Positions 62,909-64,000 of a stretch of DNA of 64,000 nucleotides are shown here, piece by piece. The translations under genes and the position numbers were made by a program. The stretch's first letter is position 1; every line of letters starts with the position of its first letter. Source of the stretch: Methylorubrum rhodesianum (GTDB lineage Bacteria; Pseudomonadota; Alphaproteobacteria; Rhizobiales; Beijerinckiaceae); the NCBI RefSeq assembly GCF_014199985.1, contig NZ_JACHOS010000009.1, positions 186,001 to 250,000 of the forward strand. Direction: 5' to 3'. The notes below the pieces were generated by a model. It searched no databases. It was not told where the DNA came from and saw nothing but the letters and a program-made list of their open reading frames with translations.

Positions 62909-64000
62909 TCAAAACCGGAAGCGATGATCTTCGAGGGCGTCGAGTTCGCTGGCGAAGGCCGCCCGCAGCGCCTCGGGCTCGCTGCCCGACGCCTCGGCGA
63001 TCTCGCGCTCGAAACGGGCGACGCGCCCGGCGACGTGCTGGCGCAGGTCGCCGCGAAGCTCCGCGTAGAGCGCGTCGGCGCGGGCGAGCAATGCCCGGTT
63101 CTCCGCCTGCTCCCGCGGCGCGAGCTTGATCGCGGCGAGCGCGGCGAAGCGCGCCTCGATCTCCCCCTCGTCGAGATTGGCGCCGTTGCGGAACACCTGC
63201 CGGCGGCGCAGGCCGGTGGAGACCACCGCGACCTCCACCTCGAGGGCCCCGTTGATGTCGTAGGTGAAGCGCACCTCTGCGGTCTCGGCGCCGGCCGGCG
63301 CCTTCGGCAGCGTCACCGGAACCTGGCCCAGCGGGATGTTGTCGTCGGGGCGCAGGCTCTCGCCCTGAAACACCTTCACCTCGATATGGTCCTGGCCGTC
63401 GTGGACCGTGGTGATGCGGTGGGCCCGGCTCACCGGCACGGCGGCGTTGCGCTCGATGATCGGCAGCATCACCTGCGTCGTCCCGGCGGTGCGAGCGTTC
63501 TCGGTGATGGCGATGCCCAGGGTGAAGGGGCAGACATCGGTCATCACCACCTCCTCCAGTGCGGCGTGGCGCGCCTTGAGCCCGGCCTGCACCGCCGCCC
63601 CCTGCGCCACCGCCGTGTCGGGATCGACATGGACCAGGGGCAGCCGCCCGAACAGGCGGACGACGAGGCTGCGGATCACCGGCATCCGGGTCGCGCCGCC
63701 GACGAGGATCACGCCGTCGAGATCGGCCAGCCGCTTGCCGGAATCCGACAGCGCCCGCTCCAGGGGGGCGCGCAGGCGGTGCAGCAGCGGGGCGGCGGCG
63801 GCCTCCAGCCGTGCGCGGTCGAGCTGCCCCCGCCGCACCGCCTCGCCGAGCCGGATCTCATAGGCCGCCTCCGGTGCGGCGGTGAGCCCGCGCTTGACCG
63901 CCTCGGCGACCCGCAGCAGGCGGGCGCGGTCGCCCGGCGAGAGGCTGTCGGGAGCGACCCGCTGGTCGTCGGCGATCACCCCCGCCAGAATTTCCGAGAA
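62909..64000 (-). CDS. hscC: Hsp70-family chaperone, HscC-like, C-terminal part (cut by window end)
   Basis: The open frame enters from the window edge and gives 363 residues to the stop. It includes the last part of the ATPase domain (LDGVILVGGATRMPVIRSLV, HVDPDTAVAQGAAVQAGL) and a short substrate-binding domain. The interdomain region reads VVMTDVCPFTLGIAI; the CPFTLGI phrase is typical of HscC rather than DnaK (where it is TPLSLGI). The C-terminus ends in a helical region (LEDHRFRF) without a DnaK-like acidic tail. It is the first gene of the chaperone module seen here. Nucleotide-binding N-terminal motifs lie outside the window. Confidence 0.87.
   Translation of the reverse strand, partial: FSEILAGVIADDQRVAPDSLSPGDRARLLRVAEAVKRGLTAAPEAAYEIRLGEAVRRGQLDRARLEAAAAPLLHRLRAPLERALSDSGKRLADLDGVILVGGATRMPVIRSLVVRLFGRLPLVHVDPDTAVAQGAAVQAGLKARHAALEEVVMTDVCPFTLGIAITENARTAGTTQVMLPIIERNAAVPVSRAHRITTVHDGQDHIEVKVFQGESLRPDDNIPLGQVPVTLPKAPAGAETAEVRFTYDINGALEVEVAVVSTGLRRRQVFRNGANLDEGEIEARFAALAAIKLAPREQAENRALLARADALYAELRGDLRQHVAGRVARFEREIAEASGSEPEALRAAFASELDALEDHRFRF

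Overview
The window is GC-rich, densely coded alphaproteobacterial chromosome. Tandem flagellins beside flbT, a two-gene dct sensor/regulator pair, minCDE, BKACE and HupE families, and intergenic palindromes of a type common in Rhizobiales point to the Methylobacteriaceae (Methylobacterium/Methylorubrum). This assignment is an inference from gene content; no rRNA is present to confirm it. No tRNA, rRNA, CRISPR array, insertion sequence or prophage was seen.

Layout. 1-491: the end of a BrnT/BrnA toxin-antitoxin pair. 528-8733: a fructose module (LacI-type repressor, three FruR-like palindromes, an EIIA-HPr-EI fusion, 1-phosphofructokinase, EIIBC, OprB-type porin). 8915-13058: an exported protein of unknown function and a large class A penicillin-binding protein. 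13270-16481: two 400-residue flagellins and FlbT. 16562-22027: mostly single genes (HupE, DUF3606-like, acyltransferase, PAS, HNH, rhodanese-like phosphatase, methionine aminopeptidase). 22156-25944: EmrAB-type efflux and an HdeD-like protein. 26167-33219: a BKACE enzyme, a DctB/DctD-type two-component system and a nitrate/sulfonate/taurine-type ABC importer. 33484-41300: an orphan second MinC, a methyltransferase, TypA, a chemotaxis receptor and minCDE. 41645-47351: a FecI-FecR-TonB receptor iron-uptake set and a cytochrome P450.

The most notable region is 47454-60008: twelve genes on the minus strand, nearly all overlapping by 1-11 bases. In transcription order they encode two sugar-nucleotide epimerases, a B12-binding radical SAM enzyme, a family 4-type glycosyltransferase, three tandem CgeB-like glycosyltransferases, a UDP-glucuronate decarboxylase-like enzyme, inositol-3-phosphate synthase, a histidine phosphatase, a CmoB-like methyltransferase and a glycoside hydrolase. 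The hydrolase reads as a circularly permuted TIM barrel. There is no flippase, polymerase or exporter. The set looks like a dedicated pathway for a small, probably inositol-containing and methylated glycoside or oligosaccharide; I know of no described product.

60344-64000 holds a Suppressor-of-fused-like protein, a membrane protein with a degenerate J domain, and the C-terminal part of an HscC-type Hsp70 that runs off the window. It resembles a specialised chaperone module in which the J protein has lost the histidine of its HPD motif.
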